A DNA stretch of 64,000 nucleotides, from NCBI RefSeq assembly GCF_000378505.1, contig NZ_KB899989.1:484581-548580 (forward strand), written 5' to 3'. Below the pieces are notes generated by a model. The model searched no databases, was not told where the DNA came from, and saw only the letters and a list, made by a program, of their open reading frames with translations. Below are positions 33,839 to 43,073 of the stretch, piece after piece. Positions within the stretch are counted from its first letter, which is position 1. Each line of letters starts with the position of its first letter. The translations under genes and the position numbers were made by a program. The stretch is from Modicisalibacter luteus DSM 23508 (GTDB lineage: Bacteria; Pseudomonadota; Gammaproteobacteria; Pseudomonadales; Halomonadaceae).

Positions 33839-36364
33839 ATGAAGCTTTTCAGACGTCTGCTGACTTCGGCCCTGTGGCTCATCATCTCGCTGAGCGCCGC
33901 CGCCATTCTGGCCGTCATCGGCGCCGCCCTGTACTTTGCGCCCGGCCTGCCCGACGTGCGTCAATTGCAGAACTACGAACTACAGACCCCGCTGCGCATC
34001 TTCACCCGAGACGAGAAGCTGATCGGGGAATTCGGTGAAGAACGACGCATGCCCGTCACCTTTGACACAATTCCCCAAGACATGGTGCAGGCCTTTCTCG
34101 CCGCCGAGGATGCCAGCTTCTTCGAACACCCCGGTGTCGACCCCAAGGGGCTCGCACGCGCCGCCGTCGAACTGATTGCCAGCGGCGGCGATATCCAGTC
34201 TGGGGGCAGCACCATCACCATGCAGGTGGCGCGCAACTACCTGCTGACCCTGGACCGCACCTTTACCCGCAAGATCCGTGAGATTCTGCTGGCCCTGCAG
34301 ATGGAGCAGATCCTCAGCAAGGAAGAGATCTTCGAGCTCTATGTGAACAAGATCTTCCTCGGCAATCGGGCATACGGCGTCGCAGCGGCGGCCGAGGCCT
34401 ACTACGACAAGCCCCTGGCCGAGCTGACCCTGGCCGAAAAAGCCATGATTGCCGGCCTGCCCAAGGCGCCGTCGACCTTCAACCCGCTGGCCAACCCCGA
34501 GCGTTCGCTGATTCGGCGCAACTGGATTCTCTATCGCATGCGCGACTTGGGATACATCGATGAGGCCACCTACGATCAGGCGGTGCAATCTCCACTGACG
34601 GCACGCCGCCACGCAACCCAGGTTGAGGTCGAGGCCGATTATGTCGCCGAGATGGGGCGCCAGTACGCCGTCGAGCAGTACGGCGACGAGGCCTACACCG
34701 GCGGCTACAGCATCTACACCACTCTCGACAGCGAGTTGCAGCCCATGGCGCGCCAGGCCCTGGTCGAAGGCCTGATCGAGTACGATCGTCGCCATGGCTG
34801 GCGGGGACCGGAGGAGACCGACATTCCGCCCAGCCTGGTCGAGGCTCAGGACCGCACCCAGCGCGAAGGGCTCGAAGAGGAGCTTTCCGAATCGCCTGAG
34901 GTCATGGAAACCGCCCGTCAGGCGGCAGAAAGCAGCAAGGCCCAGGTCAGCGGCATCGAGGGCGATGTCAGCAACTGGCTCAAGGTCCTCGACCGCACCT
35001 CGGTACTCGGACCGCTGCAGCCGGCCATCGTAGTATCCACCGACGGCAAGCAGATGCAGGTCCTGACTCGGGGGCCCGAGTTGATCACGCTGGACTGGGA
35101 GGCGATGAGCTGGGCTCGTCCCTACCGTAGTCCGAAGTGGCGCGGTGAGGCCCCCACCAGCGCCGAGCAGATCGCCAAGCGTGGCTCCCTGGTGCGTGTC
35201 ATGCGCGACGACGACGGCAACTGGCGCCTGTCCCAGCGTCCGGGCATCGAGGGCTCCATTGTCGTCCTCGATCCCAAGACCGGCGCCATTCGCGCGCTTC
35301 AGGGCGGCTTCAATTTCGAGCATAGCAAGTTCAATCGCGCCATCCAGGCCAACCGTCAGGCTGGCTCCATCTTCAAGCCGTTCATCTACCTTGCCGCTCT
35401 GCAACAGGGCGACATGACGGCAGCCACCGTAGTCAACGATGCGCCGGTGGTCATGAGCGACGTCGGTGGCGACTGGCGACCCGGCAATTCGGAGGGTGAG
35501 TTCCGCGGACCGACCCGACTGCGCGTGGGCCTCTATCAGTCGCGCAACCTGGTCACCATTCGCGTACTGCAATCGGTCGGCCTGGACAACGCTCTGGAAT
35601 TTCTCGAGCGCTTCGGCTTCGCCGAGGGCAGATTACCGCATGGCCTGTCGCTGGCGCTGGGCAGCGCCTCGCTGACGCCACTGGAAATGGCCAATGCCTA
35701 TGCTGTCCTGGCCAACGGCGGGTTCAAGGTCTCGCCCTGGTATATCCAGCGCATCATGAAGGCCGACCAGGAAGAACCGCTGGCCGAGGCCACCCCCGCG
35801 GTCGCCTGCCCCGGCTGTGCCGAGGGTGCCACCCAGACACTGATCGACGGCAAGGCCTATCCGGTCGCTGAACGTGTCGTCGACCCGCAGGCCCTCTACA
35901 TTCTTCGCGACATGATGCGGGATGTCATCGAGCATGGTACGGGGCGCGCTGCGCTTGAGCTCAACCGTGGCGATATTGTCGGCAAGACCGGCACGACCAA
36001 TGAACAACGCGATGCTTGGTTCTCCGGCTTCAATAACGAGCTGGTGACCACGGTCTGGGTCGGCAAGGACAGTAATGAAAGCACGGGCGAATATGGCGCC
36101 CAGGCCGCCTTGCCGATCTGGAAAACCTTCATGCGCCAGGCGCTGGAAGGTATGCCGGAAAGTGCCCCCGAGCGCCCAGAGGGCCTCGTCACGGCGCGCA
36201 TCGATCCCGACACGGGCAGGCGACTGCATGACGACCAGCCGGGCGGAGTCGAGGAGCTGTTCCGTGAAGGCAACCTGCCGGACTACGAACCGCGGCGCAT
36301 CCAGCAGGAGCTGGAAACCAGAAGCGGCTCGCAGGGTACCGGAACCTACGAAGCGATCTTCTGA
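33839..36364 (+). CDS. mrcA: Class A penicillin-binding protein 1A (transglycosylase/transpeptidase)
   Basis: Polymerises and cross-links peptidoglycan at the outer face of the inner membrane. 841 aa: one N-terminal membrane anchor (LWLIISLSAAAILAVIGAALYF). The glycosyltransferase domain has EDASFFEHPGVDPKGLARA and GGSTITMQVARNYLL. A PBP1A-specific OB-like insert spans about 300-470. The transpeptidase domain has the SxxK motif in QAGSIFKPFIYL and the KTGT motif in VGKTGTTNEQRDAWFSG. Position divergent from pilM is a well-known gammaproteobacterial arrangement (ponA-pilM). Confidence 0.96.
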   Translation: MKLFRRLLTSALWLIISLSAAAILAVIGAALYFAPGLPDVRQLQNYELQTPLRIFTRDEKLIGEFGEERRMPVTFDTIPQDMVQAFLAAEDASFFEHPGVDPKGLARAAVELIASGGDIQSGGSTITMQVARNYLLTLDRTFTRKIREILLALQMEQILSKEEIFELYVNKIFLGNRAYGVAAAAEAYYDKPLAELTLAEKAMIAGLPKAPSTFNPLANPERSLIRRNWILYRMRDLGYIDEATYDQAVQSPLTARRHATQVEVEADYVAEMGRQYAVEQYGDEAYTGGYSIYTTLDSELQPMARQALVEGLIEYDRRHGWRGPEETDIPPSLVEAQDRTQREGLEEELSESPEVMETARQAAESSKAQVSGIEGDVSNWLKVLDRTSVLGPLQPAIVVSTDGKQMQVLTRGPELITLDWEAMSWARPYRSPKWRGEAPTSAEQIAKRGSLVRVMRDDDGNWRLSQRPGIEGSIVVLDPKTGAIRALQGGFNFEHSKFNRAIQANRQAGSIFKPFIYLAALQQGDMTAATVVNDAPVVMSDVGGDWRPGNSEGEFRGPTRLRVGLYQSRNLVTIRVLQSVGLDNALEFLERFGFAEGRLPHGLSLALGSASLTPLEMANAYAVLANGGFKVSPWYIQRIMKADQEEPLAEATPAVACPGCAEGATQTLIDGKAYPVAERVVDPQALYILRDMMRDVIEHGTGRAALELNRGDIVGKTGTTNEQRDAWFSGFNNELVTTVWVGKDSNESTGEYGAQAALPIWKTFMRQALEGMPESAPERPEGLVTARIDPDTGRRLHDDQPGGVEELFREGNLPDYEPRRIQQELETRSGSQGTGTYEAIF

Positions 36365-36369
36365 GACCC

Positions 36370-36400
36370 ACCGCCCGCCTGGCACTTCCTGGCGGGCGGT
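36370..36400 (+). terminator. Terminator after mrcA
   Basis: Perfect 10-bp stem ACCGCCCGCC/GGCGGGCGGT starting six bases after the mrcA stop, followed by AACGTTT rather than a pure T run. Confidence 0.55.
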
Positions 36401-36460
36401 AACGTTTACCGATCGTGTTGATGCCTATCTGCATGACGAAGAGAACCGGGAGTTTTCGAC

Positions 36461-37213
36461 ATGCCTCGTCCATGGCTTGCGGCCATCATCGCCACCAGCG
36501 TGACAGCATGTCTTGTGCCGTCACTGGCCGCCGCGTTCTATGCCCCACCGGCACCGGGGGATGATGCCCCCGAGTTTACCGGGCAGGCCGAGCTCGGCTA
36601 TACCCATCTATCGGGAAACACCAATAACGAGACGCTGATCGCCAAGGGTCGCTTTACCTGGCTGACAGGACGCTGGACGCACAGCCTGCGCGGCGAGACC
36701 CGCAAAGTGGAAGAGAACGACGATACCAGCGCCGAACAGTACCTGATCGCCGGACGCGAGCGCTACGAACTCGACGGGCCCCATTACCTGTTCGGCTTCG
36801 CCCGTTGGGAAAAGGACCGTTTCAGCGGCTATGACTACCAGCTGACCACTATCGCCGGTTATGGGCGCCAGCTGCTCAACGGCCCGATCCACACCCTGTC
36901 GGTCGAAGCCGGGCCGGGCTACCGGCGTGACGCCTTGGAGGAGGGAGAGAACAAGGACCTGGCGGTTGGCTATGGCGCTTTCGACTATCTATGGGCGTTT
37001 TCCGACAGCTCGAACTTCCAGCAGGAGTTTTCCGTGGAAGGCACCCATGAGAACGTCACGACACGGGCCTTCTCGGCACTGACCACCCAGCTCAATGCCA
37101 GCCTGGCACTGCGCATTTCCTACGAACTCAAGAACAACTCCGACCCGCCCCCCGAGGCCGGCGACGAGCATACCGACCGTACTACCGCCGCCTCGCTGCT
37201 CTACAGCTGGTAG
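36461..37213 (+). CDS. DUF481 outer-membrane beta-barrel protein (YdiY-like)
   Basis: 250 aa with a signal peptide ending near SLAAAFYA. The mature part begins with FTGQAELGYTHLSGNTNNETL, the usual DUF481 opening, then alternating amphipathic strands and a C-terminal aromatic residue (LLYSW) as expected for Omp85-dependent barrels. Members of this family are called putative salt-induced outer-membrane proteins; the function is unknown. GGGAG precedes the ATG. It ends 15 bases from the convergent dacB. Confidence 0.82.
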   Translation: MPRPWLAAIIATSVTACLVPSLAAAFYAPPAPGDDAPEFTGQAELGYTHLSGNTNNETLIAKGRFTWLTGRWTHSLRGETRKVEENDDTSAEQYLIAGRERYELDGPHYLFGFARWEKDRFSGYDYQLTTIAGYGRQLLNGPIHTLSVEAGPGYRRDALEEGENKDLAVGYGAFDYLWAFSDSSNFQQEFSVEGTHENVTTRAFSALTTQLNASLALRISYELKNNSDPPPEAGDEHTDRTTAASLLYSW

Positions 37214-37228
37214 CCCAACCAGATTCTC

Positions 37229-38671
37229 TCAGTAGGCATCGATCATCGCCGTCAGGTCCTTGGCCAGCGGTTCCAGCACCTCCGACCATGACAGATAGGG
37301 CGTACTGGCATTGCCGTTGACCAGTACGCTGAAACTGCCCCAGCGCCCGCTCTGGGTGCGGAAGTACCCTCCCACGGAGCGTACCGCAAACGGCTGATTG
37401 AGCGTTCCGGTCTTGAGCATGACGTGGTTCTGGAACGTCTCGCCTCCCCGACGGATGAAGCGCATCGGTCCATTGGCGGGCAGTTGCAGTCCGGCCACGA
37501 AGGTCGGGAACAACGCGGGGCGCTGGTACATGGCCTCAAGCAGGGCATTCACGCCCTGCGCCGACGTGCGGTTCTCGGTGGTCAGTCCGCTGCCGCTGAG
37601 CAGGGTCACTGGGCCATGTCCCGGCAGGCTTTCGGCAAATGCCTCGAGCGCCTGGCCGGCTTGCGCCAGCGAGGCACGCGGTTCGTCCACCAGGTTGAGA
37701 CTGAGCACATCCGCCATGAAGTTGTTGGAGTAGTTCAGCGTCCGCAATAGTAGTTCCTGCAGGGGTTTGCCCTCTACCGAGGCCAAGGGCCGGGCCGTGG
37801 CCGGGGGCGGCGTGTCGCTGGTAGAAAAGCCTCCGCTCACCGCCACGCCACTCTGCTCGAGCAAGGCCAGCAGCGTATGCCCCGTCTGGCGCGCAGGGTC
37901 GGAGCTGGAGCGATAGACCGGATGCGGTACGCTACCCAACGGCACCTGCCCTTTGATGCGCAGCGTATCTACGCTCTCATGGGTCACACGCTCGGCATTC
38001 AGTCGTACTTTCTCTCCGGCGGCCACAGTCGTGACCTGGTTGACCACCACCATGGCCGGCTCGAGAGTGTCGCAGCTCAGCATTCGCGCCGGCAGGCCCG
38101 CCTGAGCTGCCGGCATTACGCTCACGCACCAGCTCCCGTAATTGACGCCTGCCGACGACAGCCGGGCATCATAGGCATGAGCCGAGCGCGACTGGGCCTC
38201 GCAGCGGTCAGTAGTGATACATTCGACGGGACCGTAACGCCACTGACTGACGACAAGCATGCCTTTCACCGCTGTTATGTCCTGCTGTCGCAGGCCTTGC
38301 ACCAATTGCCAGAGGTCCTGGGTGGCCAGTGCCGGGTCACCTCCCCCTTCCATGACCAGGTCGCCATGCAGGGTTCCTTGAGCGTCCACAGCCCCCGTAG
38401 TGACCAGTCGCGTCGCAAATCGATGCTGAGGCCCCCAGCGCTCCAGGGCTGCCGCCGAGGCATACAGCTTGGTGACCGAAGCCGGGGAGAGCTGTCGCTC
38501 GGCAGCGATCTCGCCCAGCACCTCGCCGCTATCCAGTAGCTGTGCCTTGGCGCCCACCGCGTAGCCTTCGCTTGTCAACCGGGCAATATGCTCGAAGCCG
38601 GCCGCTACGGCAGGCAGCGGCGAAACCAGGAGCGCGAGAACGCTGAGCAGAACGACAGAGGGGCGCAACAT
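37229..38671 (-). CDS. dacB: D-alanyl-D-alanine carboxypeptidase/endopeptidase (PBP4 type)
   Basis: Periplasmic enzyme that trims and opens peptidoglycan peptides. 480 aa with a signal peptide (LLSVLALLVSPLPAVAA). The three serine-peptidase S13 motifs are all seen: SxxK in LSPASVTKLYASAA, SxN in NYSNNFMADVLSL, and KTG in MLKTGTLNQPFAVR. The extra domain between SxxK and SxN (about 90-260) is the mark of the DacB/PBP4 family. Confidence 0.94.
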   Translation of the reverse strand: MLRPSVVLLSVLALLVSPLPAVAAGFEHIARLTSEGYAVGAKAQLLDSGEVLGEIAAERQLSPASVTKLYASAAALERWGPQHRFATRLVTTGAVDAQGTLHGDLVMEGGGDPALATQDLWQLVQGLRQQDITAVKGMLVVSQWRYGPVECITTDRCEAQSRSAHAYDARLSSAGVNYGSWCVSVMPAAQAGLPARMLSCDTLEPAMVVVNQVTTVAAGEKVRLNAERVTHESVDTLRIKGQVPLGSVPHPVYRSSSDPARQTGHTLLALLEQSGVAVSGGFSTSDTPPPATARPLASVEGKPLQELLLRTLNYSNNFMADVLSLNLVDEPRASLAQAGQALEAFAESLPGHGPVTLLSGSGLTTENRTSAQGVNALLEAMYQRPALFPTFVAGLQLPANGPMRFIRRGGETFQNHVMLKTGTLNQPFAVRSVGGYFRTQSGRWGSFSVLVNGNASTPYLSWSEVLEPLAKDLTAMIDAY

Positions 38672-38722
38672 GAGAAGAGACCTTACTGGTAACAGGGAAT
38701 AACGAAAGGCAATAGCCAGAGA

Positions 38723-39052
38723 TTAATGAGCCGACACTTGCGAGAACGCCTGGATGATCACGACACCGGCGATGATCATGGTCAGTCCAAGCACGGCGGG
38801 CAGGTCCAGCTTCTCGCCGAACACTATGACACCAATTATCGTGACCAAGACGATACCGAGCCCAGCCCATAGCGCATAGGCGATACCGACCGGAACGGTG
38901 CGCAACACCAGAGTCAGCATATAGAAGGCGAGCCCATAGCCCACTACCACAACGACACTCGGCCAGAAGCGCGTGAACTCCTGAGATGCCTTCAGTGCGC
39001 TGGTCCCCACCACCTCGGCCACAATGGCGACAAAAAGATATACATAGCCCAT
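38723..39052 (-). CDS. Small multidrug resistance (SMR) family transporter
   Basis: 109 aa and four membrane helices, the EmrE/QacE size and shape. MGYVYLFVAIVAEVVGTSAL holds the membrane-embedded glutamate (E14 of EmrE) in helix 1, and AYALWAGLGIVLVTIIG is the SMR signature. The start at 39052 was chosen because it begins the conserved helix 1; GAGGAG lies upstream, and the frame runs 30 codons further without homology. Works as a dual-topology dimer exchanging protons for cationic drugs or osmolytes. Substrate not predictable. Confidence 0.9.
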   Translation of the reverse strand: MGYVYLFVAIVAEVVGTSALKASQEFTRFWPSVVVVVGYGLAFYMLTLVLRTVPVGIAYALWAGLGIVLVTIIGVIVFGEKLDLPAVLGLTMIIAGVVIIQAFSQVSAH

Positions 39053-39141
39053 GGAGACACTCCTCAACGACCGGCCATCGCAACAAGAGCGACAGTCTAG
39101 CCCCCGCATTGCGATTGGGGAAATCACGATGCTGCCATGCA

Positions 39142-39840
39142 TTAGCGAATATCGTTCAGGCCTGGCAGCAGTTCAGGCCGATGCGGCAAATCCGTCACCA
39201 GCTTCCACAAGGCCTGATCACTGGATAGGTACTTGGCTTCGAAGGGCGTCAAACACTCCCCAGCAGGATGATGCTCGATGACCTCGGGTCGCTGGCCGGA
39301 CGCCTGTCCAACGGCCAGGGCGAACTCCTCGAGATAGAGGCGCCAGTTGGAGCGCACTTCGAGTCGCCCACCCAACGCCACAATGGCGGGGAAGACCGGG
39401 TGCCCATGCCAGCGCATCTTGAGATGGGCGGCCTTGGGGTAGGGGTTGGGATAGAGCAGGTAGTGCTTTCGAGGCTTCCAGCCAGCAGCCAGGGCCAATC
39501 GCCAGAAGTCGACCAGGTCGGCTCGAACCAGCAGGGAGTTTCCCGGTGGCTCGCCATGCTCTCGGGCGAGCCGATCCGCACTCCGGTCGACCCCGATCAC
39601 TGCATGGTCAGGATGCTCAAGAGCCAGGCGACGTGTCGATAAGCCCACGCCGCAGCCGGCATCGAGGATCAGCGGCGCGCGGTGCAACTTAAGCCAGGCC
39701 TCGGCATGGGCAAAGGCTTGCCGCGTATGCTCTGCCACGGGTTTGCGCAACGGATGCGTGAGTCCGCGCTCAACGCGCCGCGACAGTTCGTCGTGCGGCC
39801 CGTGCTGATTGGTCGTGATGGAACGCGAATTGGATTGCAT
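39142..39840 (-). CDS. TrmB-like SAM-dependent methyltransferase
   Basis: 232 aa from the ATG at 39840 (a TTG at 39855 would add five residues). The SAM-binding motif ILDAGCGVGLSTRRLALEHP is clear, then an acidic motif II (VIGVDRS). YLLYPNPYPKAAHLKMRWHGHPVFP parallels the FFPDPWPKxRHxKRR segment of the tRNA guanine-46 N7-methyltransferase, and TPFEAKYLSSDQALWKL parallels its TKFExR...WDL end. The aspartate of PDPW is replaced by asparagine. So it is a diverged TrmB paralogue whose tRNA activity is uncertain. Confidence 0.7.
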   Translation of the reverse strand: MQSNSRSITTNQHGPHDELSRRVERGLTHPLRKPVAEHTRQAFAHAEAWLKLHRAPLILDAGCGVGLSTRRLALEHPDHAVIGVDRSADRLAREHGEPPGNSLLVRADLVDFWRLALAAGWKPRKHYLLYPNPYPKAAHLKMRWHGHPVFPAIVALGGRLEVRSNWRLYLEEFALAVGQASGQRPEVIEHHPAGECLTPFEAKYLSSDQALWKLVTDLPHRPELLPGLNDIR

Positions 39841-40041
39841 ACTCAAACGAGGCAATGGTCGGAAAGCGGCGGCCAGTCTACCAGCAAACAGCGAGGGATG
39901 CCGGGATGGCAGGACTCATGCTTGACGCCATGACGGGACTGCAGCCCAAGTGCTATCATCGCGCCCCAGAATTGATCGGCACTGACTCGTGCCGCGCAGG
40001 ATATGAACACGCGTAGACTCACAGCATACGAGGGATGCGGC

Positions 40042-41955
40042 TTGTCACAGTTACCGGTGATTGTCGGCATGGGCGGTGTCAATGCCGCAGGTAGGACATC
40101 AGGCCACCAGGCATTTCGACGTACCGTGCTCGATGCCCTGCCTGTCCAGGAACAGACACGCACCCTGCTTGCCCTGGCGGCGATGATGCACCTCGTCGAA
40201 CGCCAACCGGACGGCCGCTGGCTGGACGGCGAAGGTGATTATCTCGACGCCGACGCCGTAGTGGCACGCTATCGCCAGCAGGTCCTGGAGAAGACGTTGA
40301 TACGACGTATCGAATCGTCGCACTTCGACGTGGATGGCATTCCCGCCAATCGCCAAGCCCAGCTCCAGCACGACACGTCGTTGACCTTTCGGGTTCGCCG
40401 CCGCCAGTTGCCCGAACCGCTGCCAACAGACTGGTCGGTACGTGAGCTGGACAACCGCGAAGTCGAGGTCAGCGTTCCACCCGGAACGCTCGACATCCTC
40501 ATGCCGGAGCGCCGCCCGGCCCAGGTTCGTGCCGCCGGCCAGCTGCCCTGCGGCTTCACGCCCGGCGAGCTGTATCGCAGCGTGCATCATCCTCGCGGCT
40601 TGTCGATGGCGGTGTTCGGCGCCAGTGACTGCCTTGGCCAAAGCGGCCTGGACTGGGAACGATTGCGCGACTCCCTGGACCCGGATCATATTGCCGTGTA
40701 TGCCGGCAATTCCATCGGCCAACTCGATGAGCAGGGCTGGGGCGGTCTACTCAAGAGCTTTGTTTCGGGCAACCGCGCCACCTCCAAGCAGATGCCGCTG
40801 GGTTACGGTCAGATGCCGGCCGACTTTCTCAATGCCTACGTTTTGGGCAGCGTGGGGGCTACCGGCGCCATCCAGGGTGCCTGCGCCAGCTTCCTCTACA
40901 ACCTGCGCCAGGGTGTCGAGGATATCCGCAGTGGCCGCCGTCGCGTCGTGATGGTCGGTACCAGCGATGCTCCGATCACACCCGAAATCATCGAGGGCTT
41001 TCGCGCCATGGGTGCGCTGGCCGACGATGACAGCCTCAAGGCGCTGGATGCGCTGACCCTGCTGACTGACGCAGACTATCAGCGCGCCTGCCGCCCCTTC
41101 GCCCGTAATTGTGGATTCACCATTGCCGAGGCCAGCCAGTTCCTGCTGCTGATGGACGACACTCTGGCCCTGGACACCGGTGCGTGCATTCTCGGCGCGG
41201 TACCCGGTGTCTTCGTCAACGCAGACGGCTGGAAGCGCTCTATTTCGGCGCCGGGCATCGGCAATTACATTACCCTAGGCAAGGCGGTACGACTGGCCAC
41301 GGAAATGCTGGGTGAGCGCGCCGTGCGTGAACGCAGCTTCATACATGCCCATGGGACCAGTACCCCCAAGAACCGCGTCACCGAGTCCCATGTTCTTGAC
41401 GAGATTGCACGTGCCAATCAGATCTCTTCATGGCCGCTGGCCGGCATCAAAACCTTCGTCGGGCACTCCCAAGGCAGCGCTGCCGGCGATCAGTTGGCCA
41501 GCGCGCTGGGTTCCTTCGCTCACGGCCTGATCCCGGGCCTGCCGCACCTGGATGCCGTAGCCGACGACGTATACGCCGAACGCCTGGTACTGTTCCAGGA
41601 GCCCTTGCCTTTCACAGCCGATGTCGCCTTCATCAATGCCAAGGGCTTCGGTGGCAACAACGCCACCGGCGTGGTGCTGTCGCCCGAAGTCACCGAACGC
41701 CTGCTGATACAGCGCCATGGTCAGGAGGCGGTGAAGCGCTGGAAGCAGCACCGCGAAGCGACGCAGGCTGCCAGCGATGCCTACCTTCAGCGCGCCGATG
41801 CCGCGGATTTCAGCGTCATCTATCGTTTCGGCGAAGGTGTACTGGAAGGTCCCGAACTGGCGATCGACGCTCAGGCCATCCATATTCCGGGATATGCCAA
41901 GCCGGTCTCACTGGCGGTGGACAACCCTTACGGCCGTCTCGAGGACGAGACCTAG
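40042..41955 (+). CDS. fabY: FabY-type beta-ketoacyl-ACP synthase
   Basis: Long ketoacyl synthase like Pseudomonas aeruginosa FabY, which starts fatty-acid synthesis by condensing acetyl-CoA with malonyl-ACP. The thiolase-fold catalytic residues are seen: Cys281 in IQGACASFLYN, His437 in FIHAHGTSTPKN, and His475 in TFVGHSQGSAAG. An N-terminal extension of about 190 aa is typical of this class. A TTG at 40042 with AGGGA upstream gives MSQLPVIVGMGGVNAAG and 637 aa, close to the Pseudomonas protein; an ATG at 40003 would add 13 residues but has its AGGAT too near. The FabY assignment is from remembered sequence. Confidence 0.85.
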   Translation: MSQLPVIVGMGGVNAAGRTSGHQAFRRTVLDALPVQEQTRTLLALAAMMHLVERQPDGRWLDGEGDYLDADAVVARYRQQVLEKTLIRRIESSHFDVDGIPANRQAQLQHDTSLTFRVRRRQLPEPLPTDWSVRELDNREVEVSVPPGTLDILMPERRPAQVRAAGQLPCGFTPGELYRSVHHPRGLSMAVFGASDCLGQSGLDWERLRDSLDPDHIAVYAGNSIGQLDEQGWGGLLKSFVSGNRATSKQMPLGYGQMPADFLNAYVLGSVGATGAIQGACASFLYNLRQGVEDIRSGRRRVVMVGTSDAPITPEIIEGFRAMGALADDDSLKALDALTLLTDADYQRACRPFARNCGFTIAEASQFLLLMDDTLALDTGACILGAVPGVFVNADGWKRSISAPGIGNYITLGKAVRLATEMLGERAVRERSFIHAHGTSTPKNRVTESHVLDEIARANQISSWPLAGIKTFVGHSQGSAAGDQLASALGSFAHGLIPGLPHLDAVADDVYAERLVLFQEPLPFTADVAFINAKGFGGNNATGVVLSPEVTERLLIQRHGQEAVKRWKQHREATQAASDAYLQRADAADFSVIYRFGEGVLEGPELAIDAQAIHIPGYAKPVSLAVDNPYGRLEDET

Positions 41956-42058
41956 ACCGAGGTGTAGAGACCAGCGGCGTCAATTGTCGCTGTCTCATGC
42001 TTCGAGTACCCTATGAGCCCGGCCCTTTTCAGCGCCGGGATGTCCCGACCCGGCATAG

Positions 42059-42565
<507 letters not shown>

Positions 42566-42593
42566 TGGTCGCTCACCACGCAGCGAGGATTGA

Positions 42594-42845
<252 letters not shown>

Positions 42846-42881
42846 TGTCGCCGCTGTACGTCGTTTTCTTTACCCGATTCG

Positions 42882-42912
42882 CTGCCTCGTGGTGTTCTGC
42901 ATCGCGAGGCAG
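42882..42912 (+). terminator. Possible terminator of coaD-fdx
   Basis: Stem CTGCCTCG/CGAGGCAG with a 15-base loop, 37 bases after the ferredoxin stop, followed by TTGTGCTCC. Weak T tract. Confidence 0.4.
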
Positions 42913-43073
42913 TTGTGCTCCAAGCCCAAATTAGCGTGAATCGTTATCGCCCATGAGGCATTTTCATGCCCAGCGATGATGGATTCCATCTTTTACTTTA
43001 CGCAAATTAACATTAACTTGCTCAAGCAGGATGCAACGCAGTACGGCCAGGGATGGCTCCCGCACCTCGGTTC

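Noticed and set aside
33980..35572. 530-residue open frame on the minus strand opposite mrcA
   Set aside because: A mirror frame of a GC-rich gene. No recognisable domain; mrcA has all its motifs on the other strand.
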